Of a DNA stretch of 64,000 nucleotides, positions 36,136 to 47,950 are shown in pieces. The stretch is from Acorus gramineus (Eukaryota; Streptophyta; Magnoliopsida; Acorales; Acoraceae), in the NCBI GenBank assembly GCA_030737835.1, contig CM060852.1:21933868-21997867 (forward strand), in the 5' to 3' direction. The notes under the pieces were generated by a model, which was not told where the DNA came from, did no database searches, and saw nothing but the letters and a program-made list of their open reading frames with translations. Made by a program: the position numbers and the translations under genes. Each line of letters begins with the position of its first letter. Positions within the stretch are counted from its first letter, which is position 1.

Positions 36136-38878
36136 ATGGTAAAGAAATCCGATGTCCCGTTAATGTACTCTTTTAACGGGAGGATTGTTCAAGATACTTC
36201 ATTTTATGAAGGTGGTACCAGGAAAACTATCATCATACGTAAGAAGATCTCTTATGTCGATTTACTCCAAATGATGTACCATTTGACGAGGACCGATCCA
36301 AGTCTTTACAAATTGTCCATGAGTGCTGTGCAATACACTCTCGACGGAAAGAGTTTGGGTGCCCCTCTCGAAGATGATATGGGTGTGAAAGTGATGATAA
36401 TGTTGTACCCAAAGCACGCGCATGTCATTCAAATATGGTTAGAGAAAGAAGAGATCATACAAAGAGGTCGTGGCGCGATGAATTATGATGCAGAAGATTC
36501 ATATCCTTCCATTGTTCGTGAACCATATCAACCTTCATCGTCGTCGTTTGTTCCGTGCACCCAAGAGAATATGATTGATGCAACACCGACCAATGCCTAT
36601 GGGAGTGTGAATATACCACATTTGTAAGTATTGTGAATTTATAGGATGTTTTTGGTGGGTGTATTCATATGTGTAAGTATAATGTGTTTGCATTTATAGG
36701 TCCCCATTTCATGACATGGGTTGGGACGATATTCGTGAAGGAATTGAAGTGAACAATGAAGAAGAAGAAGATCAAGAAGAGGGAGAAGAAGAAGATCAAG
36801 ATTGGGGAGAAGAAGAAGAGGAAGTGGGAGAAGATACTGAAGAAGAAGAAGAAGAGGATCGTGAAGATGGCTGGGTTGAAGGACCTGATACTGAGGAGGA
36901 CCATGATGTGAGGAGAACTGCCATCAGTGAATATAGTGTTCCTCAAATGTTTCCTACACGTGAGCTTATGGAGCAGGCGGTGGCTGAAAATGTCCATCCA
37001 TGCATTTATGAAATCGGATCTTCTTCGTGTAATGAACTTGAGGTTGGTCAGCTTTTCGCGAATAAGAAGTCACTCATTAATGCTGTCCGAACCTGGAGCA
37101 TAAAGAAATGCGCACAATGTCATGTGGTGAAATCAAATGCAGAAAAATACGCCGTTAAGTGCATAAATGATGAATGTAATTGGAGATTATATGCGAGGAG
37201 GGTCGGTGGTTCAGAAATGTTCAAGATTTCCACTCTGAGAGTTCCTCATACATGCTTGGATCCTCTTCTCAGTTCAAATCACAGACAATTTAGTTCTGAT
37301 TATATCTCACAGCTGATTATGCCAACGATTCGTCATAATTTGAGAATCAGTGCTACTGAGATAATGGACAGGATACGTGCTGATCATCACTACACAATTT
37401 CATATTCAAAGGCAACCGTGCCAAATGGAAGGCTATGGAGAGGATATTTGGAAATTGGGAGGAATCATATGCTGAGTTGCCTCTATATGTTGATGCCTTG
37501 AGGAGGTCTAATCCAGGAACAAATGTGTTCTTCGAAGGCCCTGTCATACAAGAGAATAACATGGGCAGACCGATCCGACAGTTTGAACGTGTTTTTTGGG
37601 CATTCGGACCAGCCTTAGAGGCTTTCAAACATTGTCGTCCATTGGTTTGCATCGATGGAACACATCTGTATGGAAAATAAAGGAAATCTCCTGATAGCCA
37701 CTGCTTGCGATGCAGAAAATGGTTTGCTTCCGATAGCCTTTGCTATAGTTGAATCTGAGAACAGAAGCAGTTGGACCTTCTTCCTTTGGAACTTGTTCTT
37801 TTCTGTTGGTGGTATAAACAATTTGTGTGTCATATCTGATCGGCACTTGGGCATCATAGCAGGCATGAAGGATATTGAGGAATCAAGCAATGTAACATGG
37901 CACCATCGTTTCTGTATGAGACACATGATAGACAACTTCAAAAAAATGTAAAATCAAAGGAGTTGAGTGACCAGGTGTGGAGGGCTGCCACCTTGAAATG
38001 TCCAAATCAATTTGCTGATGAAATGCGAAAGATTCTTAGTGCCTCCTCACAAGCTCGCACATGGCTTGATCAAGTCCCTCCACAAACATGGGCCCTTTGT
38101 TATGACGATGGCCGTCGTCATGGCACGATGACCACCAATAGAGCAGAAAGCATGAACAGTGTCTTGAAAGGTGTAAGAGGATTGCCAGTCACTGCCATAT
38201 TACAACAGACATTCATACGAGTGTCAGAGTATTTTTATACTCGGCGTGAATCGGCCGAGAGCATGTCAGGTGAACATGTGCCATCTATGCAGCAACATTT
38301 GGAGAGAACTGCACATGATGCAAGGGCGATGTTAGTAAGAAGGCTTGATAGATCAGAATTCAATGTCCAAGACAAGAATGCGGTTATGTACATTGTTTTC
38401 CTATATTCTGACAATGCAGAATGTCAATGTCATGTTCCGAAGTTGTTTCACTATCCATGTGCACATGTCATAGCGGCCTGTGGGTATGCTCGTATTAGTC
38501 CTGGGAGATATGTGTCACATTGGCTTTCCTCAGAGTCATATAGACACACTTATGAACCCCGATTCCACTCCGTTGATGATAAAAGTCGTTGGCCGATTCC
38601 TACGGAAAACGATCCTATCTTCATCCCACCAAATGTTAGGAGACAAGCGGGGCGCCCTGTATCAACTCGCCGACGTATGCATATGGACTCCAGGGATCCA
38701 AGTCTGAGATATACATGTTCAATATGTCATGAGAAAGGCCATAGAAAAAATAAATGTCCACGTAGAAATACAAATGCTGGTAATTGATGTTAAATATGAT
38801 TGTGATATGATGATGAATGTTCAATTGTTTGAGTAGATATTAACTTGTGTTCAAATTACAGGTGATGAACATCCGTGA
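36136..38878 (+). pseudogene. MURA-type MULE transposase
   Basis: Exon 1 (36136-36623) encodes an N-terminal ubiquitin-like/PB1-like region. Intron 36624-36699 has GTAAGT...TATAG borders. Exon 2 begins with an acidic Glu-rich stretch, then the MuDR N-terminal zinc domain ('ELEVGQLFANKKSLINAVRT', 'CNWRLYARRV'). The MULE DDE core follows: Asp in 'VCIDGTHLYGK', Asp in 'CVISDRHLGI' and Glu in 'TTNRAESMNS'. Then come a SWIM zinc finger 'CQCHVPKLFHYPCAH' and a terminal CCHC knuckle 'CSICHEKGHRKNKC'. It excises and inserts the element. Three small indels shift the frame, near 37412 (after 'TISYSKA'), 37677 (after 'HLYGK') and 37945 (in an A-run), so this copy is inactive. An alternative last splice (donor 38781, acceptor 38861) would end it 'NAGDEHP'. 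Confidence 0.9.
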
Positions 38879-41089
38879 GTGGCATGGACCCGTCGTGGAT
38901 GATTTGCTGTATTTTCAGGGATCTCATAGGTCTCATCATGGATTCCAAGGCAAGGTATGACAAATGATGTGTTTTTCTCTAATGTTATTCTTCATATATG
39001 AATTTTTTTTTACTTGAATAAATAAATTCCTTAAACAGACCGACTCCTCCAAGTTTACGATCCACATGGTGGCATTGCGTCACTGGGTCATGGATCCACG
39101 CATCGAGCCATACGTGAGGGCATCAGGGTTGTATTATTTGACAGAGATGGGATATACCAGATCAGATCATCGACTTCTACAAGCACTGACTGAGAGATGG
39201 AGACCAGAAACCAACACATTTCATCTGCGACATGGCGAGATGACCATTACACTTCAGGACGTTGCTATTTTGACTGGACTACCCATTGATGGCAAGCCCG
39301 TGACTGGTATCACAGACCACGATGATTGGGCCAGCGTTTGTGAGGAGCTGTTAGGTGTTGGCCCCCCTGCAGATAAGATCAAGGGTGGAAGAATTTTTCT
39401 CTCGTGGCTTAAAGAAACCTTCAGCATCGTACCAGATGTTGAATTGGACGACGATATCCTCCAGCAGTATGCACGTGCATATATCTTATTTGTGCTTGGA
39501 TCAACCATCTTCGCCGATGGCACAGGAAATAAGATACATGCGTGCTACCTTTATTTATTCAGAGATTTTGAGGATGCTGGCCGATATTCATGGGGTGCAG
39601 CTGCTTTGGCCCACTTATATAGAGCATTGTACAGAGGTAGTGTGCTTGGAGAGAGGATGAGGATCTCATGGTTTTTATTCTTTGCTATAGGTAATATGCA
39701 AACCCCAATTTTCATCCATACATACTAAATTTGTTTTTTTTTCTGTGTTACAAGAGATTTTGTTCCAATGCAGCTATGGTCGTGGGAGAGATTACATGTG
39801 GGACGACCGTCATTGCATGATCCGGATTTTATTCTTGGAGATCGACCTTTGGGAGCAAGGTAATGTCAATATTTTCATCTTCTTTTGTCAATTCATAGAA
39901 GATCATATTTCATTAAATTCCTTATTTCAGGTGGAAGGTGACTCAGAGGTTTGATGAAAATTCGCGTGTTCTGATATACTATAGAGCACAACTGGACTAT
40001 CAGCTTCAGTCGCAGGTGACTATACAATTAGTCATATATTTCACAAATGATATATTCTATGTTAATTGTGATACTAATTATAAATTTGGTTTTTGGTAGG
40101 TTATATGGCAGCCTTATGCTGGGACATATGAGACACTACCACCTGCATGTATGGATCATATGGAGTTGTGGACGGCTAGGGTCTCACTCATTTGCTTTGA
40201 TATTGTGGAGATGCACATACCAGATCAAATCGCATGTCAATTTGGATGGCATCGGGATATACCATCTGATGTAGAGACCATCGACCGGGTAAACATATGA
40301 GGTAGATAGGATGTGAATTGGATAGTTTTTCACCAGACTTATATCGAGCGTTGGGACCAACGATTGGATCACATCCACCAATTCTCTCATACCCGGAGTT
40401 CGAGGAGATATATGGAGTGGTACTGGGAGAGAACAGTCAGACATATCACACCTCCACCACCCCCACAGTACCATCCAGGCTATGTCGCACCAAATTCGGT
40501 AAGAATTTTAAACGCGTGTTACATTTTTAGATAGTGATAAATGATTTTATAACTACTTATCATATTGAAACTTTTGTTAACAGGGGGAGTTACACAGAAC
40601 ATTACCGAGGTGCTTGCAAGGGGGTTGGTCTTATACCCCAACTGCGATGAGTGGGATCGTAGAATTCCTGTGGCACGTGACTATGCAGAGGCGATGATGG
40701 GAGACAGGGAACAACCTTCGAGTACCTCCAGTGCATCTATAGATGCTGATGATTCTAAGGATGTCGTAGATGATAGTTTCACTCACACCGAATTCACAAT
40801 TGATGAGTTCTTCAATGATGTACGACTCGATGCAGAGATCGATGAGCAACCACAACAACCAGCCCCAGCTCCTGATCGAGCTCCACAGATGACACTCCAG
40901 ACATATACTCGTGGACCACGCAGGGTTTGGTGTACTTCTACTACTGCCAGTCGGGGATCGGGCAAACAATTTACCACTCCACCACAATCAGGTGTGCCGC
41001 CATCCACAGCAACTGACGTACCCTCTTCATCAGCACCTCCTACTCCGAGAAAAGCTAAAAAGAAAGGACTTATGAAAATATTTGGATGA
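38865..41089 (+). pseudogene. Plant mobile domain (PMD) protein gene carried by the MULE
   Basis: Predicted exons: 38865-38954, 39039-39690, 39757-39859, 39931-40015, 40100-40498 and 40584-41089, all with GT-AG borders. The protein shows the PMD (MAIN/MAIL-like) pattern: 'DPRIEPYVRASGLYYLTEMG', 'ALTERWRPETNTFHLRHGEM', 'TITLQDVAILTGLPIDGKPV', 'LWSWERLHVGRPS', 'WQPYAGTYETLPP' and 'HQTYIERWDQR'. A Pro/Ser-rich tail ends in basic 'PRKAKKKGLMKIFG'. Host PMD proteins act in the nucleus in silencing and meristem upkeep; many PMD genes are transposon-borne. Exon 5 has two in-frame stops close together (TGA about 40298, TAG about 40307) at sites explained by C-to-T change, so the full protein is probably not made. 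Its role in the element is unknown. Confidence 0.85.
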
Positions 41090-41319
41090 TTGTATTTATG
41101 GGATGTAAGACATGTTTATTATATTTATGCATTTTCATTTGTGTTTATTGTATTTATGTATTTTCGTTGGTGTTTAGAAACAGGAGTCAAGTGATTATAA
41201 TGGATTTATGCAAATATCAATGCATTTTTATTATATTTATGCATGTTCAAGCAGAAATTTTTATACAGGTGAGATAACCAACAATCTATACAACCAAAAC
41301 AAAAAAATTAAGATGGAAA

Positions 41320-41490
41320 ACGGATTATATATAATCCGTCTCCAGAAGAATAACCCGTCTCCAGTGTAAATTCCCAATAAGGGGGTGATTTACACTGGAG
41401 ATGGATTATATATAATCCGTCTCCATTGTAATTGGGGCACATATGGGTTGCAACACTGGAGACGGATTATATATAATCCGTCTCTAGTGT
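41320..41490. repeat. Subterminal palindromic repeats of the MULE
   Basis: Three copies of a palindrome with core 'ggattatatataatcc', each beside 'gtctcca' and 'acactgga' pieces. Similar 'cggtatatatatataccg' palindromes occur at the left end (35485-35550). They are likely transposase-binding or hairpin sequences. Confidence 0.75.
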
Positions 41491-41635
41491 AAAATATCAG
41501 CGGGTCTAGTTTTTGTAAATATTCGGGTGGCGGGGCTATTTCTGCAAATATTCAATTTTCGGGGGCTAAAAGTGCTAATTACCCTAAAAATAATTACTAC
41601 GTTAAGGTTAATTGCAAAAATTTCCCTTCTTCCTA

Positions 41636-41768
41636 CATGTCTGGGGATCCAATTGGGTGAGTTGTTCTATCATTAGGGAGATGCATTTTAGCTTTGCTTA
41701 AAATTCATGCAATCCCTTTTGTATATTCGTTGATAGTTAATGAAAGATCATTTACTTGTTAAAAAAAA
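41636..41768 (+). mobile_element. LINE 3' tail, part after the MULE insertion
   Basis: Continues 35116-35256 across the MULE, starting with the second copy of the 9-bp duplication just upstream. It ends 'aatgaaagatcatttacttg' plus an 8-base poly(A). Confidence 0.45.
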
Positions 41769-41952
41769 TGACTCTAAAATTAAGTCCTTAAGTCCGTGAT
41801 AGATAACCTTTATTTGTTGATAGGCAAATCACACAACCAAGGCCCTTAAGTTCATGATATATAGATCATCTTTATTACACTCTAAACTCCCCCAACACAG
41901 AGAGAAATTGTACATGCCACATATACATATATATACACCAACTCACTTGCTA

Positions 41953-44361
41953 CTACTGATATGGTGTTGCGATGACACGAAGATTATATTTCCTCTTCAC
42001 GGTGATCCCCGGCTCTTCATCCATGTTCAAATCCTCCACTAATCCCTCCCCCTCTGGCAGCTTCCAATCGAACCTGTACAACAGGTTCGCCAGCGTTAGT
42101 TCAACCTCCGATACCGCAAAAGAAATCCCTGGGCAGATCCTCCTCCCCGCGCTGAACGGTATGAACTGGAAATCGTTCCCCTTGAAATCCAATGACCCCT
42201 CCAAGAACCTCTCCGGCCTGAACTCCTCCGGCGCCTCCCAGTATTTGGGGTCCCTTCCGATCGCCCACGCATTGATGATGATCCTCGTCTTCGCCGGGAT
42301 GTGGTAGCCTTGCACGGTCGCGTCTTTGAGCGACTCGTGTGGGATCAAAATTGGTCCCGGTGGGTGAATCCGTAGCCCCTCCTTCACCACTGCCTTCAAA
42401 TAGGGGAGCTTCACCATGTCACTCTCTCCGACGCTTGGTTTCCCGGCTTCCACCACCGACCTTACCTCGGCCTGCACCACTTTCATCACTCTGGGGTTTT
42501 TTATGAGCTGCGACATCGTCCATTCGAGTAGCACGAATGATGTGTCCGTTCCCGCGACGAACATGTCCTGCACAAGAAAGTGAGCGTCCATTTTTTTTTT
42601 TTTTTGCTAATTGAGTATGGAATCCATAATTTTCTGTTGGGATCGGATTATGCCTAAGTTAGTTAGACAATTTGGTTGTCCAATGCGTTCATGGCCATCA
42701 AATATTATCATTTAAATATAATATATTAAAGATTATAATGTGTGATTATCACTTAAAATCAAAATTTAATGACCAAATATATGTATGAATCACAATAACT
42801 TTTGATATGGCTATCTATATTTAGGTGATAAAATGAATTTTTTTCATATACCTTTCAACCAACTCTATAATGTAATATTACCCCATTTGAAACTTAAAAC
42901 TAATAATATCTTTTGAATGGATAAATAAATGCTTTCATGTACAATTTAAACATTTTTTATTGATATTATTGAAAATAACAAATCATTAGAGATATTTTAC
43001 TAAAATGTGATTCTGTAGAGGTATATATACAAAACAAAAATTCATTAAGATTTGGTGGATAAGGATGATATTATCTAATTATATATATATACAAAAAAAA
43101 TCAAGAATTAAATTACTCCTAAAATTCTTTAAAAATTAATAACTTTTCATGTATAACTCCAATTGAGGTAATCAATATCTCGTGGGAAAGAGCTTTCCGA
43201 TATAGATTTTTATCGAAAATAACTATTTCACGGTGAAAATTTGAGATCAAAAGTTGAAACTCAAATTTTGACATGAAATTAACTATTTAACAAATATATT
43301 TCATGATTATCTCAATTTAAATCTAATAAAAAATAATAACAATAAAGAAATATGATGATGCAACGGTCACCACTATTCATCCAATATATATTAAAAAAAT
43401 TCTTAATGTGATGAAATTGAAAATAATTTTAATAAGTAATATAGATAGATAGATGGGTAAATAGGATGATTACCATGATGATTGCTTTGATTTGGTCCAT
43501 CGTAAGAGAATATTGGCTAACATCTTGGTCCCGGTAACGGGAGAGCAGAATATCAACCAGGTCCTCAACCTTGTTATTATTTTCACCACCACCACCACTG
43601 TTGTTCTTATGATCTTCAATCACCTGGTCCAGTAAAACATCCCAGTCTCGAACTAGCCTCCCGATCCTCGCATCCATGCCATTGATCTTGTTCAACGCTG
43701 CCCCGACGAACGGGAAGTACTCGGTCATCAGGATCCACGAAGACTCGAACAATTCCGACACTGAGATAATCATCTCATTGAGCTTGTCCCCTCCTGTGAT
43801 TCTCCTCCCCACAGCCACTCTGGAGATCATGTTGTTGGTGAGGGAGTTCAATAGCCTGCTCAGATTCACCGGCCCCAGGGATGCTCTCTCATAGACCTTC
43901 TCGATGAGTCGCGCCACTTCGTCTTCCCTAATGTCTCGAAAAGATTGTACTTTCTTAGAGTTCAAGAGGTGTATAACGGAAATCTTCTTCACCTGCTTCC
44001 AATACTCCCCGTAACGCGTGAACGTGATGTCACGGTTGCCATAGAAGAGCTTGTTTGTTAGGAATAACGACGGCCTGTTTGCGAAGATGGTGTCTTGCGT
44101 CTTCAAGATCTCTTGGGCTAGCTCCGAGGACGTGATGACGACAGTGGGAAGGAGGCCTAGTTGGAGGTGCATGATGTCTCCATGTTTTTGGGAGAGGGCA
44201 TGGAAGGCGCGATGAGCCATTGGAGAACTTATATGGTGAAGGTGACCTATAATGGGAAGCTTGGAAGGTGATGGTGGGAGGTTGGATTTTTTGGGGGAAA
44301 ATATTTCACGGAGGATGAGGAGGAGTGGAACTAAGAGAACAGCTAGCAATGCATGCAACAT
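41953..44361 (-). CDS. Cytochrome P450, CYP71 family type, intact
   Basis: Minus strand, two exons: 44361-43474 (296 codons) and 42567-41953 (204 codons plus stop), with a phase-0 intron of 906 bp (ATG|GTAATC ... TGCAG|GACATG). The 500-residue product has a hydrophobic endoplasmic-reticulum anchor (residues 1-20) and proline hinge 'LPPSPSKLPIIGHLHH'. It also has C-helix 'WKQVKK', I-helix oxygen-binding 'AGTDTS', K-helix 'KEGLR' (ExxR), 'FRPERF', and heme loop 'FSAGRRICPG' with the cysteine ligand. Intron position and length are typical of CYP71-clan enzymes, which hydroxylate terpenoids, phenolics or alkaloids using NADPH and P450 reductase. No key residue is missing. A partial copy lies at 8645-8973. 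The substrate cannot be told; methyltransferase genes downstream on the same strand hint at a shared pathway. Confidence 0.95.
42568..43473 (-). other. P450 intron
   Basis: 906-bp AT-rich intron with short tandem 'atag' units near the donor. No other feature is seen. Confidence 0.9.
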
Positions 44362-44412
44362 TTTTATTTCTCTTTATGTTTGATAAATAAAAATTCAAAG
44401 ATGAACACCTCC

Positions 44413-44420
44413 CTTTATAG
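44413..44420 (-). promoter_or_regulatory. TATA box of the P450 gene
   Basis: CTATAAAG on the minus strand, about 52 bases before the ATG. The pseudogene copy has TATATA at the same place. Confidence 0.6.
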
Positions 44421-44697
44421 AGGAAGCAAATTGTTGGGTGCATGATAAACTGGATAGAGAGGGGCACTATTTTCATCAGGGAACTCCTAACCCCCTCTTC
44501 CTACTGGATCTGTTTTTCTTTTGAACTTCAAAGTCTTTATGTACTGACAAACCAAGGCTGGAACAAGTGTTGATGGTGAAATGGAACGAAGTCGATCCAC
44601 AGTTGCGTATCTCCTGTTTTTCCACCAAACATAAGTGTGCCTTCAAATCGAGAAACTTCAACCACCATTTGAGGTGTGACATAGAATTATTTGTTTC

Positions 44698-45032
44698 TAA
44701 TAGCTATATCGGGATAGATAACAATTTATGCAGAATAAATAATTTTTTGTTTGGTTGAATTTTCTATTTTTTTTAATGAAAAACATTAAAGTAACATTTT
44801 TGTTCTTTGATTCACCTTAGATAAAGTGAGTTAAGTGATGGATAAGAGTCTATGAATTTTTAAATGACAATTATATCCTTGCATAACTTGTTTGTGTGAG
44901 TGTTAATTGATATAATTAATTTTTTTAAAATGACGAGGAATGATATTTCAATCCATTAGAATAGATAAACCTTGATAAGCAATTCAAGCACCTCTATAAA
45001 ATCAAATTTTATCCTAGCTTCTTCTATTGGGA
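44698..45032. mobile_element. MITE, copy A of a family also at 57268
   Basis: It shares with 57268-57690 the ordered segments 'ggatagataacaat', 'tgattcaccttagataaagtg' / 'tggttcaccttggataaagtg', 'aaatgacaattat', 'ttttttaaaatgac', 'ataaaccttgataa' and 'ttatcctagctt'. The ends carry 'aatagctatatcggga' and 'ctattggga' in inverted order. There is no coding capacity. A further fragment is at about 46850-46950. Confidence 0.65.
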
Positions 45033-45321
45033 TTCTCTCATCTATAAATAAACTCTGTAATAACAAAAATAAATCAGATAATGATATTTTGAGTTTATTG
45101 TCTTTATTTATGTATTATTTTTTTTGTTATTCTTATAGAGAATCAACAAATTCGTTGAAGCATATCGTTGTAGCATTCTTTGCGAAGTATAAACAGATTC
45201 GTTGGAGTCTACAGATCTCACATTACTTTGTGCACGAATGTTGATTTTATCTGTGAAAGAGTGTATACCATAAGCTATATTAGTTGACATCAGAGCCTCT
45301 TTATCCCACATCAACAATCCT

Positions 45322-45326
45322 TTTCA

Positions 45327-45353
<27 letters not shown>
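45322..45353. repeat. (AT)n microsatellite
   Basis: A run of about 15 AT units. Confidence 0.9.
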
Positions 45354-45358
<5 letters not shown>

Positions 45359-45555
45359 TTTTTCTCTTCCCTCAGTTACCCCTCTCCTCTCCATCGAAAC
45401 CCCTTTTGTTTTTAAAAAAAATTAACATCCATACAAATTAACCCAAACCAGCACCTCATCCCCTCTTCTTATACCGACCCCAGCTATTAGGTAAAAAAAA
45501 AAAAAAATATATTCCACAGCCCATATCCAAACTAACCACAAGTCACATTCATAAG

Positions 45556-46030
45556 TAGGGCTAATAAACGAACCGAGCAGCTCAAGTTCCGCTCGGGCTC
45601 GGCTTGATTAAAGCTCATTCAGGCTTGTTCGATTAGAAAAACGAGACGAGCTTAAACAATTTTTAAAGGTCGGTCCCGAGCCAAGCTAAACTGAGCCCGA
45701 ACTTAAATAAGCTCGTTTACTTAACAGAAAAAATGGGAACGAGCCGAGCTCGAGCCTGAGCTTATGTTACTTTCACATGTATAAGGTGTTGTCATTTGTG
45801 ATATTTGACTTTTCAAATACTAAACACGATTTTTTTTTTAGCTAAACGAGCCCGAGCCGAACCTTGATTCGAGCTTCGACATAGCTTGTTTAATAAACGA
45901 GTCAAGCCGAGCTTCAATTGAGCTTGAACATGAAATGAAGTTTGGTCCTAAGCCGAGTCGAGCCTGATACTAAACGAGCCAAACCTGAACAAGTCAAAGC
46001 TTGGCTCGTTTGGCTAGTTTACCACTCCTA
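45556..46030. mobile_element. hAT-type non-autonomous element (475 bp)
   Basis: The left end TAGGGCTAATAAACGAACC and the inverted right end TAGGAGTGGTAAACTAGCC match as terminal repeats. The flanks are TTCATAAG (45548-45555) and TCCATAAG (46031-46038), an 8-bp duplication with one mismatch, as hAT elements make. The interior is repeated 'gagccgagc'/'gctcgtttac'-type sequence with strong self-complementarity. No gene. Confidence 0.8.
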
Positions 46031-46089
46031 TCCATAAGCCACGTCTCCCAAATCCTTTTTATTTTTTTGACGCAAACATTGTCACTACC

Positions 46090-47950
46090 ATTATATGATT
46101 AATTTTTAAAAAATCAAAATGGATTAGGGATGCATTTAGGATTGTTAGCGTAACGTTTTACAAAGTCAAGATTTTATTTGATTTAGGGTCTCTCATTATC
46201 TTGGACTATTGGAATACACGAGTCATTTTAAAATGACGGAATATATCATATGTCGGAAGTTGGTGGTTTAACTTCTAGCAACAGCTGGTGCAGCTTGCCA
46301 TGCTTTTCAAATATTGGATTTAAAATTGGCACAAAATATTAGATGAGAGAGCACGGCATTGAAAGATTATTGGGATGCAACGGCGTCGATCAACATCGAT
46401 GGCAAATTGTCAATTCATGTCCATGAGATGATGGACTTGAATTTAATATTAGCGTTGTTACACTCAACCCATTTTACCGTTTCACTTATAGCCCTATATA
46501 TTGTAACGATATATATATATATATCCTTAGAATTTTTTATAAATTATATATGAGTACATACAATTTATTGGAGTATATACTTCATTTTTTATAAAATTAT
46601 ATAACTCAGTAAATAAGGTATACTATTTTTTTTGTAAAGTAAAATATTAAAGCATTGCGACTACATTTGAGACTAGAAACAAGGTTGACTCTAACCTCTT
46701 CTATTTAATAATATGATGGGCCTATTGACTATCCATGGTGATGGATTTTTGTGAGTTAACCACTGAATGGTTGTTTTAGAGTCGCTTTCTGTTACGAATT
46801 CTGGGTCTTGGAATGCAATTGATTAAGAGAAAATTAAACAAATCAAATAAAATACACGAAGATTTTTTAAATAACAATTATACTCATGCATAACTTGTTT
46901 GTATGAGTATTATGTGAAATAATTAAATTTTTTAAAATGACAAAGAGTGACGGACCTGATCAAATAAAAAAGAAAAGGATATGGACCTGATCAAACAAAA
47001 AACAAATCAAAATCTGATGGAACACGTCGTTATATGATTGGACTACGTCACATTGGAGCCTACAGATCTCACATTCCTTTATGCGTGAAAATTGATCACA
47101 CATCATTATATGAGGTTTTAAAAAATCAAAATGGATGTGTGGAATTCATTTTGGATTGTTAGTGTAATATTTTTCAAAGTTAATATAAAATGTTCCATTG
47201 ATTTAGTTTCCTCATTACCTTGGACTATTGAGTCACCTATGACTACTTGAATGGTACGTGGGTTAACATAAACTTCCAGCAACACCTGGCTCAGCTATTC
47301 AAATGTTGGATTTGAAATTTCCTCAAACCATTGCTTCTCTGGTCCTCATGGATGAGATAGCACGGTATTTCGTAAGGTTCTTGAAATGTAACTGCATCGA
47401 TCAACATCCTGCTAAATGTTAGTCAGGAATAGACATGTGGAATGCATTTGGCATTAAACCTCAACCGTACATGCGGACCACATATTATATTGAAACATTG
47501 GTTATAACCAATTCTTACAAATAATGCAAAATTATATTGCGCGGCCATTCTTTTTCATTCCATCAATTTCTCCAATCTATCTGTGGAAGAAAAGAACGTT
47601 GTTACATGTAATTCCATCAATTACCTTGGACTACTTGAGTGGTAGATAAACTTCCAGCAATACTTTTTGCAGCTTCTCAAATATTGGATTTGAAATTTCG
47701 TCAAACCACTGCCTCTCTGGTCCTCATGGATGAGATAGCACGGTATTGCGAAAGGTACTCAGAATGCCACACTGACTGAGACTATTTGAGTGACCTTGGA
47801 CGGCTTGAGTCATTAAAACGGAATATCATACATGTCTCAATCTCGGTGGGTGGATTAACTTTAGCAACCTGTAGCGCTGCTTGCCGTGATTGTCAAATTT
47901 TTGATGCTGGGACAAGATATAAGCATCATAAGAAGGTTTTTTTCTTTATA
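46090..47950. repeat. Decayed low-copy repeats related to methyltransferase upstream DNA
   Basis: Three or four partial copies of one segment occur at about 46130-46400, 47130-47400, 47590-47760 and 47770-47950. They share 'ccttggactactt', 'cttctagcaac', 'caaatattggatttgaaatt' and 'tcatggatgagatagcacgg'. A related stretch lies at 54500-54740 upstream of the methyltransferase, including 'gatgctgggacaaga' followed by 'taagcat'. No coding sequence. They look like relics of duplicated gene flanks. Confidence 0.6.

Larger units (their letters stand above)
35257..41626 (+). mobile_element. Mutator-like element (MULE) with transposase and PMD genes
   Basis: The perfect 9-bp duplication TTCTTCCTA (35248-35256 and 41627-41635) is the signature of MULE insertion. 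The ends (GGAAATTTTTTAAAATTAAT and, inverted from the right, GGGAAATTTTTGCAATTAAC) form a degenerate terminal inverted repeat. It extends at intervals over about 170 bases, including 'cgaatatttgcaaaaacta' at about 35390. Subterminal palindromes 'ggattatatataatcc' recur at the right end (41320-41480) and related ones at 35485-35550. The 6.4-kb interior carries two plus-strand genes. Both have lesions, so this copy is probably no longer autonomous, but the clean ends and duplication suggest a fairly recent insertion. Confidence 0.93.

Noticed and set aside
36665-36997. Minus-strand frame rich in Phe and Leu with membrane-like character
   Set aside because: It is the antisense of the Glu-rich acidic stretch of the MULE transposase.
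40289-40309. A 21-bp GT...AG intron in the PMD gene that would remove the two stops
   Set aside because: Far shorter than any functional plant intron; in-frame stops are the simpler reading.
32461-41795. Shared 10-mer AAGTCCTTAA on both sides of the LINE/MULE block, as if a LINE target duplication of a 5'-inverted (twin-primed) LINE
   Set aside because: The minus-strand LINE has its own 3' region and poly(A) at 32279-32295, beyond the left 10-mer, and the right 10-mer does not follow the poly(A) directly. Probably chance.
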